Part shown: positions 14,501 through 28,000 of the stretch, one piece after another
Layout of the letters: the number at the start of each line of letters is the position of its first letter
How positions within the stretch are numbered: the first letter of the stretch is position 1
DNA from: Albula goreensis
Lineage: Eukaryota > Chordata > Actinopteri > Albuliformes > Albulidae
Assembly (NCBI GenBank): GCA_022829145.1
Contig: CM040758.1
Location: 10,276,128-10,340,127, forward strand
Length of the DNA: 64,000 bases
Reading direction: 5' to 3'
The notes under the pieces: model-generated
What the model was told of the DNA's origin: nothing
Databases searched by the model: none
What the model saw: only the letters and a program-made list of their open reading frames with translations
Made by a program: the position numbers and the translations under genes

Positions 14501-17500
14501 TAGTGTTTTTGCCTGGAATGTCTGAAGAATGAAAGTTTGCAAATAAATTATGTAAAGCATGACACCACAGCATAATGAAAGTGAGGAAAAAGGGAACTGT
14601 ACTTTTACAAATGAAACAAAAATTGTGCTGGCGGTGTACTGTGGAGGAGATAATCAGGCTGGGTTTGTGTTCCAGGATCACGGTGTGAAGGAAGATGAAC
14701 TGCAGAGCATTCTCAACTACCTGCTCACCATCCATGAGGTACGGACCCCACACTGTGGGACAGGGTCTCATTTTAACCATTCACATCAGACGAAACACAT
14801 ATAATATACAAAAAGACTCTAGTTTTGTGCTTTCCTCTCAGTTGGCAACCAATTTAATCTTTGGAGATAAGATGAGTGGGCTCTTTAGCTGGTCAATTAA
14901 TGACATGGCATTAATCATGTTAATGATTGATCCCACAAAATACCAGCAGATACTGCAGCCCTCCTTTGAGAAGGCTACTGTTTTGTGCTTTTCCCAAAGG
15001 GTGCCATGGACTGATGAGGCAAAAATCTGAATGAATATAAACTAGCAGAGGATTAGTCATACTGATGATTATTTTAACACAAAAATACATTTTTCTTCAC
15101 TAAAACTCAAACTGCTATAGGCTGAACATTAATGTGAATTGCCTTTATGTAGTCTACCACTAGATGGCACCGTATACAAACAGCTGCAGTTGTTTATTTG
15201 GCCATCCTCTACATACTGTACATACATACATTCATGCATACATACATACATACTGCATGCTCACAATTACACCATCCTGGAACATATACAGTACATTCTG
15301 AACCACAGTGTCACATCCTTAAAATAAACTGTTTAAAGAACAGTTTTGAGAAAGGCTGATTTCACAAAACAAACTAAAACAAATACCTTCCAGGAAGGGA
15401 AGAATTGCATCAATCCTGCTATTTCAAAATGACTCAGTTATTTATAATTTTGTGGCTGGAGTGTTTATTATGCTTTATGGAACCAATATTTTTCTATAAA
15501 TGTCAGAACGTGGTCATCAGCTGAACTCATGCATGAATTGACATAGCCACATGAAACACGGAATCTCACCATAAACAGAGTTTCAGTGTTTCCTTTTATT
15601 TATATAGCCCCGATAAGGCACAAGTTCAGAAATCAAAAGATCAGGCTAGCAGAAATAAGGCTAGAAGAAATGGAAAAATCAGTCAGGTGAATCATTGATT
15701 TTTGTAAATCTTTGCAGAGATGTAGAGTTTCCCCTCCTCTTTGTCAGTTGAGCCCGTACAGGATCTCGATTTGCTCCTCTTATGGGGTAGTCCTCTTTAG
15801 GGCTGCCTGTCGGCCCTGTAAAATTCTGCTAATTGAGTGCTTGTCTGTGACTGTTTATCATATCGCTAACTGTGTTAACAGCCCCAGTTTACTGTTACAG
15901 GATGACAATCTGATGGACGTTCTGCAGCTGCTGGTGGCGCTAATGTCAGAGCACCCAGTCTCCATGGTGCCAGCCTTCGACCAGACCAACGGGATACGGT
16001 ACGGCTCTGGTATCCCACGGCAACGGACCATTCAGAACTGCCTGTGACACACCCCACTGTGTTGACCTCACTGTCATCAGTGGGGCAGAACTAAGCTTGA
16101 CCTGAATCCCTGAGTCTGTACAGGGAGGCTATAAGGCCTGTTTGATGCTCCTGAAATTCAGTAATTTGGCTTAGATATCTGAAATGTATTTATTTACTTT
16201 CTTAAACCTATGTTTTCACCGTGAAAAAATATCCGAAACAGGCACACAAACATTGAAATGTAAACACAAAAATATTTTTGTCCCCTTTAACTTGTTTATT
16301 TTTTGGCCTCAAAAAATAAACACACAGTTACATGTTTGTTAAACTAAATCTAAAAAAATAAACACACACACAGCAACAGAACACCATTTATACTTGTTAC
16401 AATTCAGACTAGTTTGAGCTAGACATGGGCTGCCCTTCCCTGAACTCAGGACCAGCTCTCTGTGGTGTTTGTGCTGTAACAGAACAGTAATGCTGTAATC
16501 ACACAGAATACTTTTACAAAAGCCTGCGATAGCAGGTTATGGTGCACCACTCCGTACTCTGCCTCTGTAAAGTTATTACATTCAGTAGTAAATATGTAGT
16601 AATTGTTGTGCTTTATACAGTAACATTCAGACTTTTGTCATAATTATTCATGTGTTGTAGATGTTAACACATCTATATCTCATGAGTTTTACAAGATAAC
16701 TGAATTTATGTAAAATCAAAATTGTGACAGTTACAGAAAAAAATTCTGGTTCCTGGATTACAAAATTTCAAATATTGTTTTAATTAGACAAACCTTTTGT
16801 TTTTCTGTTGAATTTATAGTGATTATGTTGTTATATTTTCTATTATGTATTTTTAATTTTACAGATTCGTAAGAAACACTGGTTTGTTTTCAATTAATGA
16901 AAAGCAAATTCAGCCAAATGCACACTTGTATAATTTATTTAATGCATTACTGTATGTTAAGTTGATATGTTTGCTCGAGCTGAGTATGTTTGTTCTCTTT
17001 GAAATTATTAAATGACAAATGGTTATTTAATCCAATTAACTATAAGAAAATGTTTTGTGCTTGATATTATGACTGCATTATTTTGAATGACTTTGTATTA
17101 GATTATTATAGTTATGTCCCTGTAACGTTTTTCCAGGGTCATCTACAAGCTTCTTGCCTCCAAAAATGAGGGAGTCCGGGTGCAGGCTCTCAAAGTCTTG
17201 GGGTACTTCCTGAAGCATCTGCAGCCAAAGTATGTACAAAGACCTGGCTAATGAGCTGCATTCTGTTTTTGAGTTGCACATCTCAAATTTTTAATCATAT
17301 TCTGCAATTAAGTTTTTTCATCTTATTACATTCAATTTTTTTCTCCTCTTCTGGGAATGACACTAGCTGCTGTTTAACACCTGAAAATTTGGCTAAATCA
17401 GACCAAAGACTGTGTTGAAGCAAAGGCAGTGCTGCGGTTATGGATTTGTGAAGGTTTACAATTTTATGGTCACAGATGTAAGGCGAAATTTATGCAAATC

Positions 17501-20500
17501 TCAAGCACCAGCACTGTATTATTCATACTGATTTCATATAAAGGAATATGCGTATAGTCAACTCTAAACAATTTATGCCTGTACACAACAACTCAATGTG
17601 AGTTTGTCGGTATACTGCATGAACACAGAACACATATTTAAGTTTATTTCACAAAAAGACCTGCGTATTTAAAAATATGCAGAATGTAGGAGCTAAGAAC
17701 ACACATTTACCTACTTGACCTCATCGCTAGTTTATTCTTGTAAAAGAGAATATGTTCTGAACCAGCTTACATGGCTAGATAAAATAATGATTGAAATTAG
17801 ATATATTCAAGCTACACAATATATACACATAAGAAAACAGCTCATGAATCTAAGTGTGACAAAAGTGCTGACATTTGAAAGTGCGCATATTTAAAACTTT
17901 ATAAAAAGAGCCCTCTCTTCCAATCTTGACTGCGCCCGTCATGAAGAGCTGTTTGAATAACAAATTAGCCTCTCTGTAGCCTCTCATTGGTGCTCACAAA
18001 GCAATTAAAAGCGCGTTGGTAGGGAGCGCTTGATTGGATGCTGGTCACGGACTGTGTGTGTATTTTTTTATTTTTTTTTTTTTTAATCTCGCCTGGTTTT
18101 GATCTCTGAGCTTTGATCACTGTAACCCCAGGAGCTTGGGGGAGACTTTGCCGGCGTTGCTCAGGTTCTGCAGAACCATGACTCGGGCAGCGCCACACGC
18201 TCCCTCGTCTGCTAGTCTCAGATCGGCCTGCACGGCTCACTATCGTTTTTAATCCCCTTTGATCTTGGCAAATGTACAGCAGTGTATTAATATTAACCAT
18301 CTCAGATGGAATCAATATGATTTTTTTTTTTGTTCTAGTTTTTTTCACCCTCCGCTGCTTCGGCCTCAGACAGTGACGTTTCTGTCTTTGTTGATTTAAC
18401 TGTACTGATACACATGTGGTGGGTTGGGGGGAGGTTGTGGAGAGGGACACAGCGAAATGAGAATGGATGGTTTAGTGTGTGTCTGCCTGTTTGTAAGAAT
18501 GTATGTGTGTGTCATTTGCTCTCCCTCACTTTCTCTCTGTATCTCTGTGTGTGTTCATGTGTCTGTCTGTTTGTATGTGCCTGGCTATGTTTTTGAATGT
18601 ATGTAATAGCCGTGTGTGTGTGTGTTGTGTGTGTGTTCACTTATCACATGGTTACACTGTGTGTGTATGCATGTCATGGTCACTGAGAGTGTGTCTGTCT
18701 CTGGTCACTCTGTTTGTGTAAGTCTCACACACACACTGTATCTGTGTTGCAGGAGGAAGTCGGAGGTCATGATGGGTCACAGTCTCTTTCCCCTGCTGTC
18801 AGAGCGGCTCATTCTCCACTCGCACCAGTTCTCCCTCACCACCTACAACGTCCTCTTTGAGGTCAGCCGCCCCCGCTCCCCCAACATCTTTCTGTACCAC
18901 TCAACAGCATCTCACAACCCTGCATGTTTCCTCCTACTTTTGCTGTTGAAACTTCTTTTGGCTCAATTTGGGAAGAGAGAATTACCAGGTTCACTAAGAT
19001 TACGTAGTCATTTAACAGGTTATTTGATGACCTCTGTCACTACTGATACCCTAACCAGAGCTGGGCCTGCGGGACAGCTCCATTACAGTCCTGTAGTTCA
19101 TTGAAATCTAGTTCACTACATGAAAAAAAATTCTCAGAGAAAAAAATATACAAGCATTTTAAAATTCTTTTATTACATTTTTGGAATTGACTACATTTAC
19201 ACAGAACTGCCATCAGTCCTGCCTTCAACTATTTAATTTGTTCAATACTTTATTATTATATTTTATTGGAAGAAAGCAGTTTTGTACAGGCTTGTACAGG
19301 TACCTCATATAGTTAAAGTAATAAAAAATACAAGAATTCCGAACCAAACAAGCCATAATATATAATGAAATACTAATAAAAATAGGAAAAAACAGTACTT
19401 TTGCCACTCCAATTAATATTCAATATTCTGTCCTAGTATTGGAGTCCTCCACTGATGGGATTCTGAGCTCACAGGGAACTGTTGAACCTGTTTTGTGGCT
19501 GCAAATAGCAGTGGACCCTCTACCACAACCTCTCATTGCAGCGCAGAGCAATATAACAATGATGAGGTTGAAAAAATTATATGTTTAACATGACTAAAGT
19601 CCATATTTTCCCAATTGTCAAAGAGAAGTTGTTTATTTAATAGTGCTGTAAAATATTGATGGGATGGGCTGTTTCTGTGCATTGCTGTATGTGCATCTGT
19701 CTCTCTGCAGATTCTCACAGAGCAGATCAGCACACAGGTGGTTCATAAACAGCACCCAGACCCCGACTCCTCAATCAAGATCATCAACCCACGTGAGTAA
19801 GCTTAAATGCACCTGTAATCTGCCTGATTCAGTCTGAGAACACACCTTTATTTGCATGTACCTGAGGCAGTATAACAAAACACTTGTAATGACCTACACC
19901 TGAAACAGTCTGAGAACATAGCTAAACATAACTCTGCTCTTACCTGTCATGCCCAGAGAGCATGTATCCGTACCTGTAGCAGGTACACAGGCACGTCATT
20001 GAGCGGTAGCAGTGAGAGTACAGTTAGACATAGGAGATGGCATACATGATTCCTTAGGGTCACTGTGTCAGTACATTGCCAGACAACAGACCCCCATCCT
20101 CACTGCCCAGATTGCTGACATTTAATCCCCTTTGATAGTAAAAAGAAAAGCCTTTTTTGGACTGATTTTTAGATGCACATATTGTGGGAAAAGTATACAA
20201 TAGTAATATAATCCGAGAAGGGTAAAAAGGACAAATGTTTTTAGATTTAGGCTTTGAAGGTATTGCACAGAATGATTGCTGGCTGGTTTCCCCTATGCTG
20301 TGGTCATATTTTTATACGCGAGCCTCATTAGGGTCAGAGGCTGCTTTTGTTTACTATGCTGCGTTAGGAGTCGAAATGGCAGCGCCGGCTCAGGTCTCTT
20401 TCATCTCATCCTGTCCTCGTGCAGCCTTCTCAGGCTGCGGCGGTACATACCATGCCTTTGATTCTACACATCAGTTCTGGAAACCTTTTCATATTACTTA

Positions 20501-23500
20501 ATTTTACAGCTAATATGTTAAAACTTTGGACCGAAAAATGGGCATTAAAAATGGGATGCTCACATTTTTGAGATTCTCTTATGTTACCTGGTTGTTTTCA
20601 TGTTGGATTGAAATAACGAAATGGACAAGAATACTAATTCTGAAACTGTATGCATGTGTATGTTTGTGTGCAAGTGTGCATGCATGTATGTCTTTGTGCA
20701 TGCACCTTTGTGTTAATGTACTTGTGCGCACATGCATGCATGCTTTGCATATGTGTGTGTGCACAGAGACAGTGTGTTTGTGAGCTCATGCCATTGGACA
20801 GAGTCCCACCCGCTTTGTTTCCTCTCAGCTTTGTGCGTTTTGATTTTAATGCAGACTGAAGCCCGAACGCGGCTCTGATTGCAGTCTTTAGTAATGTCAG
20901 ACACGATTAAACAAATGGAGGAAGTACTGTTTCCCTCAAATTACCTCTCCGAAAAACTCATACCAAATGCAGAATGGAACAAAAAAAAGCCCCAAATACA
21001 GTAACATGCAAAGGTAATTTTCTACTGCAAAGGTTCACTGACTCTTAATTCGAAGGAGAAACAAAACAAAACGCCGGCTGGCTGGAGCTGCGCTCTTTCG
21101 GGACGACATGGAAACGTGGAGGCCGCCGCCCCTCAGCCAAATGGACACTGACACTGTCTACATTATTCATCCAAACACACGCCCTCCTCGGTTTCACCCA
21201 GCGACACATTCCAGGGGAAACGAGGCCTCCGTTCAGAAACCCAAGCCCTGCCATCTCTCCCATAAACATCCATTTCTTTTTCACGCTTGTGTTGCTTTTT
21301 TTTGCCACCAATCTCACGCTTGTGTTGCTTTTTTTGCCACCAATCTCATTTTTGTGTTGCTTTTTTATTGTTAATCATATTTTGCATGTTGTGAAAATAA
21401 AGGTTTTGTTTTAGACCATGCACACTTGCTGAGTGGGATTTAAGAGCTTGGCAGAGGTGTAGGTCAGTTTATGTTTTTAGTCTGTGTAGCTGTATTCCTT
21501 TTTGGATATGATGAAAATTAATTTACATGATATTTGGACATTTTGCTGATGCTAATATCTTGGGTGACTTGCACAGTTTACATTCACAAATTATTTATGT
21601 ATCTGGATATTTTACTGAAGCAATTTAAGTGAAACACCTGGGTCAAGGGTGCAATGGCACTGTTGCACCTGAGAGTTGGGTATCGGACCTGAAACCTTTG
21701 AGTTGCAGGTCCAGTTACTGAAGCATCATACCACATAGCACAGCTTTGGCATGAGGTCATCATGCAAGTGGGTGTAGGACACAGTGACAGGAGTGGATAC
21801 AAAGCCAGTGTGGGTATAGGTACAGCAGAAGTGAGTGGCAACACCATGAAAAGTGATGGAGCGCAGGTTGAAATTTGATGGAGTTGAGCGGCCATAGACA
21901 ATAAGGGAACTTATGCAGCTACATTGAGGTGTTCCCCCTGATTGTTTTGACAGAGATTCTGAAGGTGATCGCCGCCCTGCTGAAGAACGCGCCCCAGAAC
22001 CCCGAGACCATGGAGGTGCGACGGATCTTCCTGTCAGACATGATCAAAATGTTCAACAACAGCCGAGAGAACCGCCGGTAGGGAGAGGCGTCCCACTGCT
22101 GTGGCTCACAACACGTCCGCAACGCTGTCTGTCTGTCTGTCTGTATAAGCACACTGATGACCTCACATCTCCTGGTCTCTCTTTCCCTGTACGTATGTAT
22201 GTTTGTCCTGTATATGTGCATGCGTATGCGGGTGTAGGAGCCTCTTGCAGTGCTCCGTGTGGCAGGACTGGATGCTGTCTCTGTGCTTCATCAACCCACG
22301 GAGCAGTGAGGAGCAGAAGATCACAGAGATGGTGTACGCCATCTTCCGCATCCTGCTGTACCACGCCATCAAGTACGAGTGGGGCGGCTGGCGCGTGTGG
22401 GTGGACACGCTGTCCATCACACACTCCAAGGTCAGACCACCGCTACGCCCCCGTCACCACCAAGCGTCCGAAACCAAACTCCACTCTGTCTGCTCTACAC
22501 ATACCCTTTTGTTATTTTCAGTTTAAAGCCGAGATACACTTAAAATTCTTCCTCTAATTATTGGAAACTCTTGTTCATATTACATTTCGTTCTTTGCTCC
22601 AGGGTAGTGAAGTCATTTGACTGCTGTCAGATTATGGTTATGGAGTTTAATACTGGCAAATTGGAGCCTGAAACACCAAGTACAGAAAAAATCTTTGTGT
22701 TGCAATGTGGATCTTCATCCACCAGGGGGCACAGCCACTCTACAGGGCAGTGAACCTTAAATTCAAAGAGACGGCAAGGATGCTCAAAGCTCTGAGCCCC
22801 ATTAATGTAACTCAGAGTCCTGTTTCTAACTGAGAGGTATCGGATACCATATAGGGTGCTCTCATGCTTGTTTTTCCATATTGCACTTTCATCATCTCAG
22901 AGGTGTACGGATAAAGCCTAAATTAAACTTCTGTCTACACTGTTGTAATGTGAATTAGGAAACTTGAAAGCCTCTAAAAAAATATGCAGCATTTTTAATA
23001 TTATTCTTTCATTTAGACAAAATGTTTTGTTTTCTTATTTAAAGTGAGAACGATAAATAATGCAAAGGAATTAATTTAAAGCCTCTTTTCTGTGCACCAC
23101 ATGGCATATGTGTGTCTAGCTTTTTAAATATCGAACCTAAAACAGTATATAACACGAAATGAACAGCTCATACATATGTGCCCATTTTATTCATATAAGT
23201 ATTACATTAAAATGATAAGTCAGAGTGCTTTGGATTATAATTGTTTAGATAAACATAAAATTCACAGTTCTCTGCCTTTTATATGTGGGCATGTATTCAG
23301 TGTTTATGTCCAGCATGTGTTTATGCATATGGTTTGTTATATAGATATGTGTTTTGTTTTGTAGATGGGCCGTGCCAATACTACAAGTAAATACACACAT
23401 TTTGTAATTTTGTGCAATTCTCTTTACCTGTGTGTTTTTACTCCACGTATTTGGACGTGTGTGATTTGTTGTAAAGCGAAGACTCTGCATTAAAAGGCAT

Positions 23501-24635
23501 GGTTTTTTTTTTTACTTCAGGTGCTACATGGCTTTTGTAGGGGCTTGGTGTGATGTAATTGAAGTAACAGGCCCCAAAGTCGGTGCGGTGGCGAGAGCGT
23601 AGAGGGATTGATCACGCGTTTCGGGTTGAGACAGGCTGTAATTGCCTTTTTCCTATAATTGCACAAGATTAATGCTGTTTCTGCTGGGCCCTGTTTACAA
23701 TAACCCGGCGCTAATCTAAAAACACTGTTCCCCACATGCGGTCCCAGGCTGTGGATTCAATAGGTGCACCAGTGCTACCCATCCAGATACATGCATCTGC
23801 TATAAAGGGGAAAAAAAGCTAAAGAAACTCAATTGCAATTTTATTGTCCGGTTTGATAGATTTCCTGCCACCTCTGTAGTAGCAGAGCTGTTTGTCACTG
23901 TGACACCCCCCCCACCCCTCAGCTGCAGGGCTGAGCCGTGTGCATGTGTTAGGGTGGGTGTGTGTGTGTGTGTGAGTGAGTGTGTGCGTGCCTGCGTGTG
24001 TGTGAGTATTTGTGTGTGCGTGTGTGTGTGCACACCTGCATGCGTGTGTGCGCGCCTGCAGGTTTGTGTGCCTGTGTGTGTTTGAGTGTCTTTGTGTCTG
24101 CACATGTGTGCATGTGAATGTCTGTATGTGTGTGTGTGTGTGTGTGTCTGCATGTGTGTGTGTGAATGTCTGCAAGTGTGTGTCTGAATGTGTGTGTGTG
24201 TGTGTGTCTGAATCTGTCTTAGTCTGTTTGTGAATGTAAAAGAATGTGTGTGTATATGTGTGTGCATGCCTGCGTGTGTGCGTGCAAGTGTCTTCGTGTT
24301 TGTGTGCGTGCGTGTAAGTGTGTGTGTGTCTGAGTGTCTTCGTGAGTGTAAAAGACTGTGTATGTGTTTGAGAGACGGAGAGAGAGACTGTGTATATGTG
24401 TATCTGGAATAGGGAAGTATTTCCTCTCCTTTATCGAGCTCTGTGAATTCAGGAGTGAGGGTCATATTCATCTCAGCTGCTCATCAAATCTAATGAATTT
24501 CACCAGGCTTTGGGATTATCACATCAAATATATACACACTATTTAGCATCTGACTTTAACAAATGATCATTTTTTTGTATTTGTACAGTGGGCAGAAGTA
24601 TTGTTCCCCATCTTTAGCTGTTTTCACATTTTATT

Positions 24636-24701
<66 letters not shown>

Positions 24702-24931
24702 CTGTGATGTTCACAGCTCCTATCATGCATTCCCTCAGTGTATTCCTATACAACAAGAAGGTAAGATACTATATAGTGCACAGCCCAACAAATGACATTG
24801 ATTTTCCTAGGAACTGCATTGAGCTAATCCAATTAGAGTGTGCTCCAGTTCTTATTTCCCTTTTGATCTGTGGTTTCACTCTATCTATTGATCTTAACAG
24901 GGGCCTTGCACTGCCAGCCAAATTCTGTAGG

Positions 24932-25022
<91 letters not shown>

Positions 25023-28000
25023 AGAAGCACACCACCCAAGCTGTAATTGTAAAACCTGTGGTTTTGTGAATGGTCTGTGTTTAAGAGAAAGCTCTATCAG
25101 TGATCTGCAATCTGTTGCAATGTGCAAGCAAGCACTACTCATTTCAGTCTACTGCCTCAGGTTTTGAGTGAAGCGGGGTGTCTTTGATTATGTGTATGTA
25201 GGTAGATTGTCTACAGTATCCATGAAATATCTCTCCATGTAATTTGATATTAAGTAATTACCAGTGTATGTCATTGAGTTTTTTTTTTTTTTTTTTGAAT
25301 AAAAGTCTAGTTTGGACTGTAGTTCAGATGGTTTTTCTGCTGCTGTGTGATTTGGCACTGGAGAATCGCTTTCACATCATGTTCCCTGTCACATTATAAA
25401 ACCACACTGTTTTCCTGCATTAATGCAAATGTTTCTCCCTGGCCTTTACCGCTGTCTTCCACTCCTCTGAGATGCAGTGCTGAATTTTAAAGTAAGATCT
25501 TATTGTAAATGATGTCAGCCAGGCCTGGCAGAGTAGGTTGCTTGTTTGCAGTGTTAACCAGTATTTGAGTTTGTCCCTGGACATGCAGTATCCCTGTATG
25601 CTAGGCTATCCCTGTGGGATAACTCAGATCCTTAAAGCTTCAGCACATGCGATGAGACATTTTTTGGCAATAGATTTCCTGTGAGCTTGTAGTTCCCCTC
25701 AGATTTTTGTGGGTGGTTTTGATTGGCCCAGAACGTTTACATATGTTTACATTTCTTGCAGATTTTTTTGTAAAATCCTGTGTAGAGAAGATGGTGATGA
25801 GTAAGACTGATCATCCCATGACACAGGTGGTGATATTCCATCTTCCAGGCAGTAGTTTGTGAGGCTCGCAAGTAACCAGTAAAGCCAAGATTACAAACCT
25901 TACAAAACCATAAAGTATATTTCAGCATAGTCATATTATGATTATGCAGTGTTGCTTGCACTTTGATTGAGTGCCGCTAATGGCCTAACATTGAATGTCA
26001 AATTAAGCAGAAATAAATTGGAGAGCCAGAGCGGTGATTGTTAGCCTGCTGAAGAAGAAGAAAAAAATCTTTAACCATTGAGGCATTTAGAAGCTTTCTG
26101 CCTGGAGAAAACAGCTATGGATTAACAATCAAGCGATGTAGAAGATTAATGAGCAGTCTTGTAGCCAGCTAATTTAGAACAATAACTCCTAATTAATTGC
26201 ACATAATCAGGGGGCTGCTTTTACAAATGCAGATGCCTTCAGGTAAAAACAAAGCTAAAAGCACTCCGTCGCTCGGAAACCGCTTTGACTTTCTGTCCAC
26301 GGAGACGGGGGGGATGAATATGGTTTGAGAAATGAGAAGTCAGGAGCCAACATCTCCCATCGAGCGTCTATCTTTGGGCTCTGCAAGGCTAGCAAACGCA
26401 CGGCGCGGCTCCATCTGATCACCCGAACGCGCTGTTTTCCTTTAAACCTCATCAGGCCCGTTGTTCCGTTTGATATATTCACTATAAACAACGCTCCTCG
26501 CCTCGGGAGCCTGTTTAAAGATCTCATTGATTTGCGCGTGGATCCGCTGCTACAGTTTTGTTTCGGATTTGTGAAGATGTAGATGATTTTTCCGGTCACG
26601 CCTTGATCTCAGTCTGGCTCATGGCCTACGCTGTAAGAGGCAGAACTGAGGTATGCTTAATAAGATGAAATCAGTGGCTTCTGTTTCAAAATGGAGAAAT
26701 CAAGACCCACCGTGTCTTACTCACTACAAAATTAGAGGAGACTTATGGTTGGAAAACGTTACGTTTTGTGTATTGATGACATACACTTCAGAAGATGAAA
26801 TCAGTGGCTTCTGTTTTAAGAAAATCCTGAGAGAGAGGCTGAGAGATGAGGGAGGAAGGTCAGAATCCAGCAGGCAGCCACTTATTTCAAAAAGTAAAGT
26901 GATGTGGTCTTCTCACTGAATTGGTGGTCAGTGTGTTTTGTTTCAGCAGGTTATCGAGCAGCACAAGGAACCTGGTTGGCATGAAGGAGTACCAGAGAGG
27001 TTCAGACGGTGCGATAGAATCCCAAGCATCTTATTTACAGTTTCTTGATCCAGCAGGGGACATTGTTGAAACATGCGGAAGTAAAAATGCTCCACTGTCA
27101 GGTGCGAGAAAACAGACCCCCTCCAAATTACAGAGGGTGCAGAGAAAACAGACCTTACTAATCACAGAAGGTGCAGCAGTCTGTACTAGTGCTGAAAAAT
27201 CAGCCAGATATTGCATCTGTCACTGACCAAGGGTCAGATATTGCTGCCACTGGGAGAAAACAGACCCTGTCACTTGGCTGCCGAGTCCCCACAGACCTTC
27301 CATTCGAGAAGTGCAGGAAAAGGAACAAATCAGGAGGGTGCAGCCACAGACAGAGGGAGCAGAAGCAGGTGAATGTGACAGTGCTGAAGACCTGACGGGT
27401 GCACACACTGGACACGCTCCAAAAGTGCTGAAACTGGAGGTTCTCACAGAGGGAGAGGAGAAAACAGACCTCCCAATCATGAGGAAGCTGAAAACAGACC
27501 TTCCATTCGCAGAAGGCAGAGAAAACAGAACTTACAATCACAGAGGTGCAGAAATGAATGTAATCCCCAAAGCATCTTATTTCAAAAGTAAAGTAGATGT
27601 GTGGTCTTCAGATCACTGAATTGTGGTCATGTGTTTTTGTTTCTGCAGGTTACTTTCGAGCAGCACAAAGAGAACCTGGTTGGCATGCTTCAGGAGTACC
27701 AGAGAGGTTCAGAGGGCGATAGAGCGGGCCGAATCAGGACAGTTTCTGGATCCAGCAGGGGCTCCGGACCCAGCCCTCCAATCCAGAGGGTGGAGAAAAC
27801 ATGCGGAACAGAGAAGAGATTGAGGGTGAACAGAGGAACAGACCCCATCCACTGTCATCGAGCTGACTGTGGAGGGCGAGAGTGAGCGGGACAAAGCAAC
27901 CATCACAGTGTCCAACATCCTGGAGAGAGAGGCTGAGGAGGATGAGGAGGAGGAAGGTCAGGAGGAGGACCAGGCCCTGCCTGGGGAGCAGGCAGCCACT

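Larger units (their letters stand above)
19793..21953 (+). other. Intron w18-w19
   Basis: A 2.2-kb intron with a TG/CATG-rich stretch (20648-20770), a short tandem repeat (21281-21365) and a fish interspersed repeat (21577-21737). Segments near 20290-20460 and 21050-21240 are richer in CpG than their surroundings. Confidence 0.75.
22431..27648 (+). other. Intron w20-w21, repeat-rich
   Basis: A 5.2-kb intron. From 5' to 3' it has unique AT-rich sequence, a degenerate GT tract (23946-24372), a compound TC/CA microsatellite (24636-24700), a long pure GT tract (24935-25021), a candidate regulatory block (25960-26330) and decayed copies of the following exon (26655-27600). Confidence 0.85.

Noticed and set aside
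17965..18450. 161-codon minus-strand basic open frame
   Set aside because: No recognisable domain. It spans homopolymer runs inside an lrba intron, and nothing indicates transcription.
23800..24471. 223-codon minus-strand His/Thr-rich open frame
   Set aside because: It is the TG microsatellite read on the other strand.
26921..27226. Copy B as a functional alternative exon (reads [15 protein letters not shown])
   Set aside because: The frame from its acceptor breaks after VIEQHKE and hits TGA near 27047, and downstream parts are scrambled. More likely a relic.
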